Source: Clostridia bacterium (GTDB taxonomy: Bacteria > Bacillota > Clostridia > Oscillospirales > Acutalibacteraceae). From it: a stretch of DNA of 43,539 nucleotides. Positions 25,862-33,178 of this stretch are shown one piece after another. The position numbers and the translations under genes are program-made. The notes under the pieces were generated by a model. That model saw nothing but the letters and a program-made list of their open reading frames with translations. It searched no databases and had not been told where the DNA came from. The stretch is taken from positions 1-43,539 of the forward strand of contig JAQXHF010000146.1 in assembly GCA_029007095.1 (NCBI GenBank). The letters run 5' to 3'. Every line of letters begins with the position of its first letter. Positions within the stretch are counted from its first letter, which is position 1.

Positions 25862-27436
25862 ATGAATGATGAAAGAAACAATTACGGCGAAAACGGTTTC
25901 GGCTCGGACGAAAACACTTCTGCCGACGAAGCTCAGCAAAAAGCTGCCGACACAGAAAGCAGCGGCGCGGAGTATTACGCACAGACAGAGCCGCAGAGTA
26001 ATGCCGATGACGGAAACGGCGGCTATTCTCAGCAAAACGGCTCGACTTCGGGAAGTTATTACACTTCTCAGCAAAGCAGTTCCGGCAGCTATTATACAGC
26101 CGACGCGAATAACGGTTCATATACCGGAAACTCTCAGCCTAATCCGCCGTATATGAATGACAATAATCCTCAGCCCTACGCCGACGCGGAGAAAAAGGAC
26201 AAGAAAAAGAAAAAAGGAATAATCGCTTTTGTTGTCGCTCTTGTCGCAGTAGTTCTTTGCATAGCGATAGTTCTTGCGGTTTATCCGATTTCCAAAAAGA
26301 CAGAAAACTCTGCCGGCGGAGATTCTACTCAGCTTAAAATCAGCGAGTCGCCGGAAGCAACGAAATCAAACGGAGATGTCCTTTCAAGCGCCGAAATTGC
26401 GGAGCTTGCCGACAAAATCAATGTTGGAATAATTCTTTACGGCAAAACTCAGTCGTTCATAAATTCTTCTTCGGAGTCAAGAGTCGGAGAGGGTTCGGGT
26501 ATAGTTATGAGCAAGGACGCTTCGGGTAAGTACACTTATATTGTTACCTGCGCCCATGTTATAAGCGGAGTTCAAACTTCCGGCTATACTATGACTGTTA
26601 TGGACTCAAACGGCAATACCTATGACGGTATTCTTGTCGGATACGATACCAAAACCGATGTCGGCGTTATAAAGGTTGAAACCGATCAGCTCACAACGGC
26701 AACCTTCGGTGATTCCTCAAAGCTTGTAAAAGGTCAGCAGGTTTACGCGATAGGTAATCCGGGCGGCACGGAATTCTTCGGTTCTTTCTCAAACGGCGTT
26801 GTTGCCGCTATCGACAGACCGATAAGCAGTGAAAGCGGTTACGAAATGAACTGCATACAGCATACGGCGGCTATAAACGAGGGTAATTCCGGCGGCGCAT
26901 TGCTTAACGAATACGGACAGGTTATCGGAATTAACTCGTCTAAGATTGTAAGCACCGGATACGAGGGAATGGCTTTTGCAATACCTATCAGCGACGCAAA
27001 GACGATTATAGACGATATCATCTCTAACGGCTATGTTACGCAAAGACCTAAACTCGGTATAACCTACGCTGCGGCGACCAAATATCAGCAGTACGCGATG
27101 ATTGTAAAGTATAACGATCTGCCGAGCGGTTCGCTTGTAATCGCAAGCATTTCAAACGACAGCTCGCTTGCAAATACAGACGCTAAGGTTGGCGACCTTA
27201 TCATAGCCGTTGACGGCGAGGAGCTTTCCGATGCGGATATACTCCTCGATAAGATTGAAAACGGCAAGGTCGGAGATAAAATGAAGCTTACTCTTTGCCG
27301 TGTCAATGCAGACGACTACTCAATAACAAAATTCGATGTTGAAATTACGCTTGTTGAGGACAGAGGAACTTCCGAAACCGACACGCAGACAACCACCCAG
27401 AGCTATTGGGAGGAATACTTCAAAGGCGGATTTTAA
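25862..27436 (+). CDS. htrA: Membrane-anchored HtrA/DegP-type serine protease with PDZ domain
   Basis: The 524-residue protein has a long cytoplasmic Ser/Asn/Tyr/Gly-rich segment (1-110), a Lys-rich stop and one membrane helix (119-142). The trypsin-like domain then carries the triad H232 (TCAHV), D266 (TKTDVGVIKV) and S343 (GNSGGALL), followed by a PDZ domain (about 400-500) and a Thr/Gln-rich tail. It should degrade or refold misfolded exported proteins outside the membrane. I chose 25862 because GGGAGG lies just upstream; the frame is open back to 25721 without a ribosome binding site. The position after a two-component pair recalls CssRS-htrA secretion stress control in Bacillus. Confidence 0.93.
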   Translation: MNDERNNYGENGFGSDENTSADEAQQKAADTESSGAEYYAQTEPQSNADDGNGGYSQQNGSTSGSYYTSQQSSSGSYYTADANNGSYTGNSQPNPPYMNDNNPQPYADAEKKDKKKKKGIIAFVVALVAVVLCIAIVLAVYPISKKTENSAGGDSTQLKISESPEATKSNGDVLSSAEIAELADKINVGIILYGKTQSFINSSSESRVGEGSGIVMSKDASGKYTYIVTCAHVISGVQTSGYTMTVMDSNGNTYDGILVGYDTKTDVGVIKVETDQLTTATFGDSSKLVKGQQVYAIGNPGGTEFFGSFSNGVVAAIDRPISSESGYEMNCIQHTAAINEGNSGGALLNEYGQVIGINSSKIVSTGYEGMAFAIPISDAKTIIDDIISNGYVTQRPKLGITYAAATKYQQYAMIVKYNDLPSGSLVIASISNDSSLANTDAKVGDLIIAVDGEELSDADILLDKIENGKVGDKMKLTLCRVNADDYSITKFDVEITLVEDRGTSETDTQTTTQSYWEEYFKGGF

Positions 27437-27447
27437 TTGAATTTCAA

Positions 27448-27484
27448 AGGCGCTGTAAAAAAACGAAAGTTTTTTACAGCGCCT
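27448..27484 (+). terminator. Intrinsic terminator after htrA
   Basis: A perfect 15-bp inverted repeat, AGGCGCTGTAAAAAA with its complement, around a 7-base loop. The T run is inside the right arm rather than after it. Confidence 0.75.
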
Positions 27485-27510
27485 GTTAAGGGGATAGGAA
27501 AAAAGATGAA

Positions 27511-27600
27511 GAACGGACAAACTGAGCAAAATTAAGGCTTTTGCCTTGATTTTGTCTGCCCGGCGGCGTACAAAGGTACGCCGAGTGGCGAAGTTTGTTC
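27511..27600. other. Structured intergenic element, possible three-way junction
   Basis: In the 329-bp gap between htrA and the M24 peptidase, ACAAACT (27517) can pair with AGTTTGT (27592). It would enclose two strong hairpins: CAAAATTAAGGC-TTTT-GCCTTGATTTTG (27527-27554) and CGGCGTAC-AAAG-GTACGCCG (27564-27583). No protein is recognised; a 76-aa frame across it has no codon or family support. It may be a small RNA, a leader, or a dispersed repeat. Confidence 0.45.
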
Positions 27601-27651
27601 GTAGTATAAAACAAAATAATATTTACATTTTACACTTTAAAGTAATATTAT

Positions 27652-27689
27652 GGGGATTCTTTCAGTTTTCAATACTGAACAAGAACCCC
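27652..27689. other. Strong bulged hairpin upstream of the M24 peptidase gene
   Basis: GGGG pairs with CCCC, TTCTT with AAGAA and TCAGT with ACTGA around a 7-base loop, with small bulges. There is no U-tract after it, so it may be a processing or leader structure rather than a terminator. It is followed by a short direct repeat (TTATACGG twice near 27696). Confidence 0.4.
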
Positions 27690-27765
27690 CTTGTGTTATA
27701 CGGTTTTATACGGTCTTCGCTTTTTTTACATCCCCTTGATATGTTTTATATAAACGGAGGCTTTT

Positions 27766-28824
27766 ATGTTAGATAAATTTATTTCTCTGTTGCCGGAGGA
27801 CATTGACGGAGTAATGATAGTTTCGCCGGTAAACAGATTCTTTTTCACCGATTTTGAATCGAGCGACGGCATACTGATAGCGGGCAAAAAAGGTTCGGCG
27901 TTTTTTACCGACAGCCGATATATAGAAGCGGCGCAGAACAAAATAACCTGCTGTGAGGTCAGAGAGCTTAAAAATACAAAGGAGCAGCTTCCTGCGGTGC
28001 TTGCAGAACTGGGCATAGAAAAGCTCGGAGCCGAGGGCGACCGACTTACGGTTAACGAGCTGAAAAGCTATTGTAAAACGGTCGAGCCGGTTGAAATTGT
28101 CTGCGACGGAATCGACGCGATTATTGACAGCGTCAGAAATATTAAGACCGAGTGGCAGCTTCAACGCATAATAAAAGCTCAGCGAATTGCCGAGAGCGCG
28201 TTTGAGCATATCCTCGGATTTATCAGAGAGGGTGTTACCGAGAAAGAAATCGCGCTTGAACTTGATTATTATATGCTTAAAAACGGCGCGGACGCACTCT
28301 CTTTTGAAACGATTGCGGTAAGCGGAGCGAACACCTCGAAGCCGCACGGAGTGCCTACCGACAAACCGGTTGAGTCGGGCGACTATATAACAATGGATTT
28401 CGGCGCAGTTGTTGACGGATATCATTCGGATATGACGAGAACGGTATCGGTCGGTAAAATTTCAGATGAACAGAGAAAGGTGTATTCGACTGTTCTCAGG
28501 GCGCAGCTTGCCGCACTTGAAATTATCAGGGAAGGGCTGCCGTGCCGTGACGCAGACGCGGCAGCGAGAAAAATCATAACGGACGAGGGCTACGGCGAAT
28601 TTTTCCGTCACAGTACAGGTCACGGAGTCGGAGTTGAAATTCACGAGAAGCCGAATCTTTCACCGAAAGCGCAGACCGTATTGGAAAGCGGAAATATCGT
28701 CACGGTAGAGCCGGGAATATATTTACCGGGTAAATTCGGCGTAAGAATAGAAGATATGGTTATGGTTACCCCGGACGGATGTAAAAATTTGACATTTGCA
28801 GATAAAAATTTAATTTCCTTATAA
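27766..28824 (+). CDS. M24-family aminopeptidase P / Xaa-Pro dipeptidase
   Basis: The 352-residue protein has an N-terminal creatinase-like domain (1-125) and a C-terminal pita-bread metallopeptidase domain. The metal ligands are visible in DFGAVVDGYHSDMTRT (two Asp), STGHGVGVEIHE (His), VEPGIYLPG (Glu) and GVRIEDMV (Glu). It cleaves X-Pro bonds in peptides in the cytoplasm using two Mn or Co ions. ACGGAGG precedes the start. In many Firmicutes this gene sits directly upstream of efp; here a secreted C39-like protein lies between them. Confidence 0.94.
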   Translation: MLDKFISLLPEDIDGVMIVSPVNRFFFTDFESSDGILIAGKKGSAFFTDSRYIEAAQNKITCCEVRELKNTKEQLPAVLAELGIEKLGAEGDRLTVNELKSYCKTVEPVEIVCDGIDAIIDSVRNIKTEWQLQRIIKAQRIAESAFEHILGFIREGVTEKEIALELDYYMLKNGADALSFETIAVSGANTSKPHGVPTDKPVESGDYITMDFGAVVDGYHSDMTRTVSVGKISDEQRKVYSTVLRAQLAALEIIREGLPCRDADAAARKIITDEGYGEFFRHSTGHGVGVEIHEKPNLSPKAQTVLESGNIVTVEPGIYLPGKFGVRIEDMVMVTPDGCKNLTFADKNLISL

Positions 28825-28826
28825 TA

Positions 28827-28855
28827 TTGACGAAAAGGTTACAATATGTTACAAT
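28827..28855 (+). promoter_or_regulatory. Promoter of the C39-like/dockerin gene
   Basis: TTGACG (28827-28832), a 17-base spacer and TACAAT (28850-28855). A second GTTACAAT copy overlaps the spacer at 28838. The start codon is 36 bases downstream of the -10. Confidence 0.6.
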
Positions 28856-28890
28856 TCGTATTGTGATTTTATTTTAAAGGAGTTTATGCA

Positions 28891-30483
28891 ATGCCGAAGA
28901 TTAAGCCGTCAGTAAAACGCAAGCTGATATCTTTTGCGATTTCGATAGTTGTAGCGGTGGCAGGAATGTTCGCAATGAGTATTTTTTCAAACGCCGCGGC
29001 ATACAATTCTGTTGTTCTCGATGTGCCGAGAATCAGTCAGCGTCCTAATACGGGCGACTGCGCCATTGCTTCTATTGCTTCTGTTGAGGCGTATTTTCAC
29101 GGACTCAAATCGGGAGATTATACCTCGGAAGCGTATAAAACCGTTTATTCTGCAAACGGTAATTCCATAAGCGCGAACTGGTCGGCTATCGGTTACAAGA
29201 AGGTAAGCGGATGCGACCTTGAAACCGTGTATAAGCAGCTCGTTACCGGCTATCCGGTTATAGTTCACAGAACATCAAGCCACTATTCGGTTATTTACGG
29301 CTATAAGGGCAGCAGCACTTCGCTTGAACTTTCAGGCTTCCTTATTTTTGATGTTGACGATTCGTACAGCGATTCATCTTCCAAAAAGAATCTTTCCGAG
29401 TGGAAGCGCTCATATACTCTCGACCATATAGTGCTGAGAACCGACGGAATTGCAAAAACTCCGTCAAGCTTAACGATAGAGGGCAACCACCCTGCTCCGT
29501 ATCACATAAAGGGCGAAACTCAGAGCGTATATGGCAGAGTTCTTTCCCCAAAAACGATTACAAGCGTAAGCGTTAATATTAAGGACAGCTCAGGTGCGGT
29601 CGCACAAGGTTCGAGCTATTCCGCAAATCCGAATTCCGGTAATTTTGCGATTTCGTCCGCCGATTCAAAGATGGCTTTCAGCAAGCTGCCCACAGGTTCA
29701 TATACATACAATATTTCCGCAAAGGATTCTTCCGGCAAAACGGCTGCTTACTCTTTCAGTTTTAAGGTTGTTTCGAGCAAGTCTGCCATACCCGACGGAG
29801 CATACACTTCAAACGGTTCTTTTGTATCGGGTACGGATAACGGCGAAAACTCCGATTCGGAAGCCGAGACCGTAACTGTTTCGTACAAAGCTATCGTTGA
29901 CGCCGATGTAGGACTCAATCTTCGTTCGGGCGCAGGAACTCAGTATTCTGTACTTACAACCATACCCAACGGAACCGAACTGTCGATAACGGCAGAAAAA
30001 GGAAATTGGGCAAAGACTACATACTCAGGCAAGTCGGGTTGGGTAAGCAAAACTTATATCAAAAAAGTTGTCAATGACGCTCCGGCTGACGATGATGTTT
30101 CTTTGATAAAAGGCGACCTGCTTCTGTTCACGAGCTTAAACGCCCCGATGAAAGAAAGCAACACTATGTATTCCGACACGCTTGCAATTATCCCGACAAG
30201 CACTCTGCTCAGAGCCAACAGCGTTGACGGCATCTGGTACAATGTAACTTATGCGGGCAAAACGGGTTGGATTCATTCGGTATATTGCGTTGATTCGGTC
30301 GGTGATGTAAACGACGACGGTATGGTGGACTCCCAGGACGCGCTTATGATACTGAGATACAGCGTTAACGGCGACGGATTTGACGAAACGCAGGAAAGAC
30401 GAGCCGATATTGACGGCAGCGGCTCAGTAAATTCCACGGACGCGCTTATGATTTTGCGTATTTCTCTTGGATATTTGGTGTGA
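28891..30483 (+). CDS. Secreted C39-like papain-fold protein with Ig-like, two SH3b and a dockerin module
   Basis: The 530-residue protein starts with a signal peptide (1-36). Residues 42-185 are a C39-like peptidase domain with C57 (GDCAIASIAS), H131 (SSHYSVIYGY) and D155 (IFDVDD) as a likely triad. An Ig-like module (192-294) follows, resembling those of the GH25 protein at 39862. Two SH3b domains (332-393 and 405-467) probably bind peptidoglycan, and a type I dockerin (470-527) has two Ca-binding D-x-N/D-x-D repeats (VGDVNDDGMVD and DIDGSGSVN). It is likely a cell-wall or surface peptidase tethered to a cohesin protein. Activity is inferred, not proven. Confidence 0.88.
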   Translation: MPKIKPSVKRKLISFAISIVVAVAGMFAMSIFSNAAAYNSVVLDVPRISQRPNTGDCAIASIASVEAYFHGLKSGDYTSEAYKTVYSANGNSISANWSAIGYKKVSGCDLETVYKQLVTGYPVIVHRTSSHYSVIYGYKGSSTSLELSGFLIFDVDDSYSDSSSKKNLSEWKRSYTLDHIVLRTDGIAKTPSSLTIEGNHPAPYHIKGETQSVYGRVLSPKTITSVSVNIKDSSGAVAQGSSYSANPNSGNFAISSADSKMAFSKLPTGSYTYNISAKDSSGKTAAYSFSFKVVSSKSAIPDGAYTSNGSFVSGTDNGENSDSEAETVTVSYKAIVDADVGLNLRSGAGTQYSVLTTIPNGTELSITAEKGNWAKTTYSGKSGWVSKTYIKKVVNDAPADDDVSLIKGDLLLFTSLNAPMKESNTMYSDTLAIIPTSTLLRANSVDGIWYNVTYAGKTGWIHSVYCVDSVGDVNDDGMVDSQDALMILRYSVNGDGFDETQERRADIDGSGSVNSTDALMILRISLGYLV

Positions 30484-30538
30484 GAATAAATTTTTTTAAT
30501 AATTTTTTATTTATAATCTGCTTTTTGTATTAAAAGAC

Positions 30539-30567
30539 TTGAAAAATTAACAAAAATAGTATAAAAT
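30539..30567 (+). promoter_or_regulatory. Promoter of efp
   Basis: TTGAAA (30539-30544), 17-base spacer, TAAAAT (30562-30567). The transcript would carry a leader of about 60 bases before the efp ATG. Confidence 0.5.
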
Positions 30568-30630
30568 AATTTTGTATTGATAGGTTAATAGCCAAATCGG
30601 TATCGGAAATAATAAATCGGAGGAAAAAAT

Positions 30631-31188
30631 ATGATTTCAGCAGGAGATTTCAGAAACGGCGTTACTTTTGAAGAGGACGGAAATGTACTTCAAGTTATCG
30701 AATTCCAGCATGTTAAGCCGGGTAAGGGCGCCGCTTTCGTCAGAACAAAGACAAAGAATGTTCTTACGGGTTCCGTTGTTGAGAAGAGCTATAACCCCAC
30801 AGCTAAATTCCCGACTGCATATATCGAGAGAAAAGATATGGAATATTCTTATACAGACGGCGACCGTTATTATTTTATGGATCAGGAGAGCTACGAGCTT
30901 GTTCCGATCAACGCTTCCGACCTTCCCTCAAACTTCAAGTTTGTTAAGGACGGTATGGTTTGCAAGATTCTTTCCTACAAGGGCAAGATTTTCGGCGTTG
31001 AGCCGCCGACCTTTGTTGAGCTTGAGGTAACCAAGACCGATCCGGGCTTCAAGGGCGACACAGCTACCAACGCTACCAAGCCGGCTACGCTTGAAACAGG
31101 CGCAGAGATCAAGGTTCCCCTTTTCATTGACGAGGGCGAAATGATCCAGATTGACACCCGTACAGGCGAATATCTCGGCAGAGCTTAA
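30631..31188 (+). CDS. efp: Elongation factor P
   Basis: The 185-residue protein has the standard EF-P length and three beta-barrel domains. The conserved loop [14 protein letters not shown] carries the lysine that is modified in many bacteria; the C-terminal [12 protein letters not shown] is also typical. EF-P relieves ribosome stalling at polyproline. CGGAGG lies before the ATG. No epmA/epmB-type modification gene is adjacent. The next gene starts 22 bases later and is probably in the same transcript. Confidence 0.97.
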   Translation: MISAGDFRNGVTFEEDGNVLQVIEFQHVKPGKGAAFVRTKTKNVLTGSVVEKSYNPTAKFPTAYIERKDMEYSYTDGDRYYFMDQESYELVPINASDLPSNFKFVKDGMVCKILSYKGKIFGVEPPTFVELEVTKTDPGFKGDTATNATKPATLETGAEIKVPLFIDEGEMIQIDTRTGEYLGRA

Positions 31189-31209
31189 TTTCAGAAAGGT
31201 GATTTAATT

Positions 31210-31650
31210 ATGATGACAGTTACAGAAAAAGCCGCATATCTCAAAGGACTTGTTGAAATGGCACATTTTGAGGCTGAAACCGATGAGGTTAAGCTCATTA
31301 AAGCTATGGCTGATGTTATCGGTGAAATGGCTGATTCTATTGCCGACCTTGAAGACGAAGTTGCTTACCTCACAGAGGAGCTTGACGAGATTGACGAGGA
31401 CCTCGGCGATCTTGAAGATTTCGTTTATGAAATAGACGATGATTGCTGCTGTGACGATGACTGCGATTGCTGCGACGACGATTGCGATTGCTGCGGTTAC
31501 TTCGAGGCTGAATGTCCCGCTTGCGGCCAGGTAATTCGTCTTGACGAGAGCGTTCTCGACGAGGATTCTATTGAGTGCCCCGCTTGTGGCGAAACACTTG
31601 AATTCGACTTCGACGACGAGGACGACAGCGACGAGGATGACGAAGACTGA
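31210..31650 (+). CDS. CD1247-like acidic protein: helical domain, Asp/Cys cluster and zinc-ribbon pair
   Basis: The 146-residue, very acidic protein begins with a helical, coiled-coil-like domain (1-75; EKAAYLKGLVE, DSIADLEDEV, EELDEIDEDLGDLEDFVYE) of the CD1247 N-terminal type found near efp in Clostridia. It ends with two CPACG knuckles (about 102-106 and 123-127) that would hold zinc. Between them, residues 77-95 form a run of Asp and nine Cys, which is unusual. Function is unknown. AGAAAGGTGAT is the ribosome binding site; ATG at 31210 or 31213 are both possible. Confidence 0.8.
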   Translation: MMTVTEKAAYLKGLVEMAHFEAETDEVKLIKAMADVIGEMADSIADLEDEVAYLTEELDEIDEDLGDLEDFVYEIDDDCCCDDDCDCCDDDCDCCGYFEAECPACGQVIRLDESVLDEDSIECPACGETLEFDFDDEDDSDEDDED

Positions 31651-31689
31651 TTTCAACTTTTGCGCTCAGATATGACGAAAAAGTAATTC

Positions 31690-31745
31690 AAAAGTACGGA
31701 TAAAAGGAGAGCGGAAGCAGATACCGTCCTTGATTCCGTACTTTT
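31690..31745 (+). terminator. Probable terminator after the efp operon
   Basis: AAAAGTACGGA (31690-31700) pairs with TCCGTACTTTT (31735-31745), which ends in a T run. The loop is long but contains a further CGG/CCG stem. Confidence 0.5.
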
Positions 31746-31784
31746 TCGCTTTTCAGCATTTTTAGAAAGGAATACGCCGCCAAA

Positions 31785-32330
31785 ATGAAATTGGAAGAAA
31801 AAACTGTTAAAAAGAATTATGTTTACAACGGAAGAATAATAAATGTTCGATGCGATGACGCCGAGCTTCCCACCGGCAAGCCGTGCAAGCGCGAGGTCGT
31901 AGAGCATAACGGCGGTGTTTGCATTGCGCCGATAACCGATAATAATGAATTGCTATTTGTCAGACAGTTCAGGTATCCGTATATGCAGGTTATCTCCGAG
32001 CTTCCTGCCGGCAAGCTTGAAAAGGGAGAAGATCCGCTTGAATGTGGCAAGCGAGAGCTGATGGAAGAAACGGGTTGTATTGCCGATGAGATTTTCAGCT
32101 TGGGTAAGTTTTATCCCTCTCCCGGATACTGCGGCGAGATAATTCATCTCTATGCCGCCAAAGGCTTGAAGTTCGTCGGTCAGAAGCTCGACGAGGATGA
32201 ATTCCTTAATGTTGAGAAGATTGAGCTTGACAAAGCGGTAGAAATGATAATGAATGACGAGCTGAGGGACGGAAAAACGCAGGCGGCAGTAATGAAGCTG
32301 AAAATTCTTGCCGACGGAGGAAAACTCTGA
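31785..32330 (+). CDS. nudF: Nudix hydrolase, ADP-ribose pyrophosphatase type
   Basis: The 181-residue protein has a complete Nudix box (GKLEKGEDPLECGKRELMEE followed by TG), and the upstream LPAGK element and downstream SPGYCGEIIHLY fit ADP-ribose pyrophosphatases. It would split ADP-ribose into AMP and ribose-5-phosphate. AGAAAGGA precedes the start. Its TGA overlaps the maf ATG by one base, so the two are coupled. An ADP-ribosylglycohydrolase is encoded elsewhere in this window, at 2629. Confidence 0.93.
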   Translation: MKLEEKTVKKNYVYNGRIINVRCDDAELPTGKPCKREVVEHNGGVCIAPITDNNELLFVRQFRYPYMQVISELPAGKLEKGEDPLECGKRELMEETGCIADEIFSLGKFYPSPGYCGEIIHLYAAKGLKFVGQKLDEDEFLNVEKIELDKAVEMIMNDELRDGKTQAAVMKLKILADGGKL

Positions 32331-32896
32331 TGAAAAAGCTTATTTTGGCGTCTTCTTCACCGCGCCGCAGAGAAATTATGAGCGAAAAAGGTTTGGATTT
32401 CACCGTCAGCGTTTATCCTGTTGATGAAAAAATCGAACTGGGTACGCCGCCGGACGAGGCGGTTAAGCAGCTTGCGACGAAAAAAGCGCAGGCGTCGGCT
32501 CAAAATAATCCGGATTGCATCACAGTCGGAGCGGATACGGTGGTGGCGCTTGGCGGAGAGATTCTCGGCAAACCGAGTTCGCGCGAGGACGCGGTTGATA
32601 TGCTTATGAAGCTGTCGGGCAAAACTCACAGCGTTTTTACCGGAGTGGCGGTTGTGACCGATTCAAATACCGAAATTTTTTGTGAGGAGACAAAGGTTCG
32701 GTTCAAGACTCTTACCGAGGCGCAGATTGACGAGTATGTTGCTACGGGCGAACCGATGGATAAAGCGGGCGCCTACGGAATACAGGGTAAGGGCGGCGAG
32801 CTTGTTGATTCGATTGACGGCGATTATTATAATGTCGTCGGTCTGCCGATAGATTTACTTTGCAGGGTGCTGAAAAAATATGGCGTTGAAATTTAA
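32330..32896 (+). CDS. maf: Maf-family nucleoside triphosphate pyrophosphatase
   Basis: The 188-residue protein has the Maf signature ASSSPRRREIM at the N-terminus, the GADTVVALGGEILGKP loop and KTHSVFTGVAV. Maf proteins hydrolyse dTTP, UTP and modified nucleotides and can affect septum formation. It is coupled to the Nudix gene, and its 3' end overlaps the small membrane protein gene by 17 bases. Downstream lie an FtsW/RodA gene and a PBP, a cell-wall context often seen for maf. Confidence 0.95.
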   Translation: MKKLILASSSPRRREIMSEKGLDFTVSVYPVDEKIELGTPPDEAVKQLATKKAQASAQNNPDCITVGADTVVALGGEILGKPSSREDAVDMLMKLSGKTHSVFTGVAVVTDSNTEIFCEETKVRFKTLTEAQIDEYVATGEPMDKAGAYGIQGKGGELVDSIDGDYYNVVGLPIDLLCRVLKKYGVEI

Positions 32897-33155
32897 TTTT
32901 TTGGATATTACCGTTGAAGCTCCGAATGAGGAAGCACAGAGTGCCTTTGTCGGTTTCGTTACAGGACATCCTGTTCTGACGGCGGTAATAATTATTGTGG
33001 TGCTGTCGGCTCTCGTCGCGGTGTATTTCAGATTTTTTCACAATAAAATCAAAGAAAAGCTCGTTAAAAAAGCCGCGGAGAAAGAAGCGGCGGAGCGGGC
33101 GGCATATTGGGCAGAAAAAGAACGGCGTAAGAAAAAGCGTCGGAAGCACAGATAA
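32880..33155 (+). CDS. Small single-pass membrane protein, 91 aa
   Basis: It has one membrane helix (about residues 31-51, VLTAVIIIVVLSALVAVYF) after a short N-terminal segment and a strongly basic cytoplasmic-type tail (EKLVKKAAEKEAAERAAYW, then RRKKKRRKHR). It overlaps the maf 3' end by 17 bases and precedes the FtsW/RodA gene by 23 bases, so it is in the same operon. No family is recognised. It may be an accessory subunit of the neighbouring wall-synthesis pair, but this is only suggested by position. The Arg/Lys tail is about ten residues. Confidence 0.7.
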   Translation: MALKFNFLDITVEAPNEEAQSAFVGFVTGHPVLTAVIIIVVLSALVAVYFRFFHNKIKEKLVKKAAEKEAAERAAYWAEKERRKKKRRKHR

Positions 33156-33178
33156 AATTCGTGAAAAAGGAGGCAGCT

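Noticed and set aside
27546..27776. 76-residue plus-strand open frame in the htrA-M24 peptidase spacer
   Set aside because: It runs through hairpins and the next gene's ribosome binding site, has no binding site of its own, and its sequence resembles no protein.
31204..31656. 150-residue minus-strand frame opposite the acidic Cys-rich protein
   Set aside because: Its Val/Ala/Ile-rich sequence is the mirror of Asp/Cys/Glu codons on the coding strand; no binding site.
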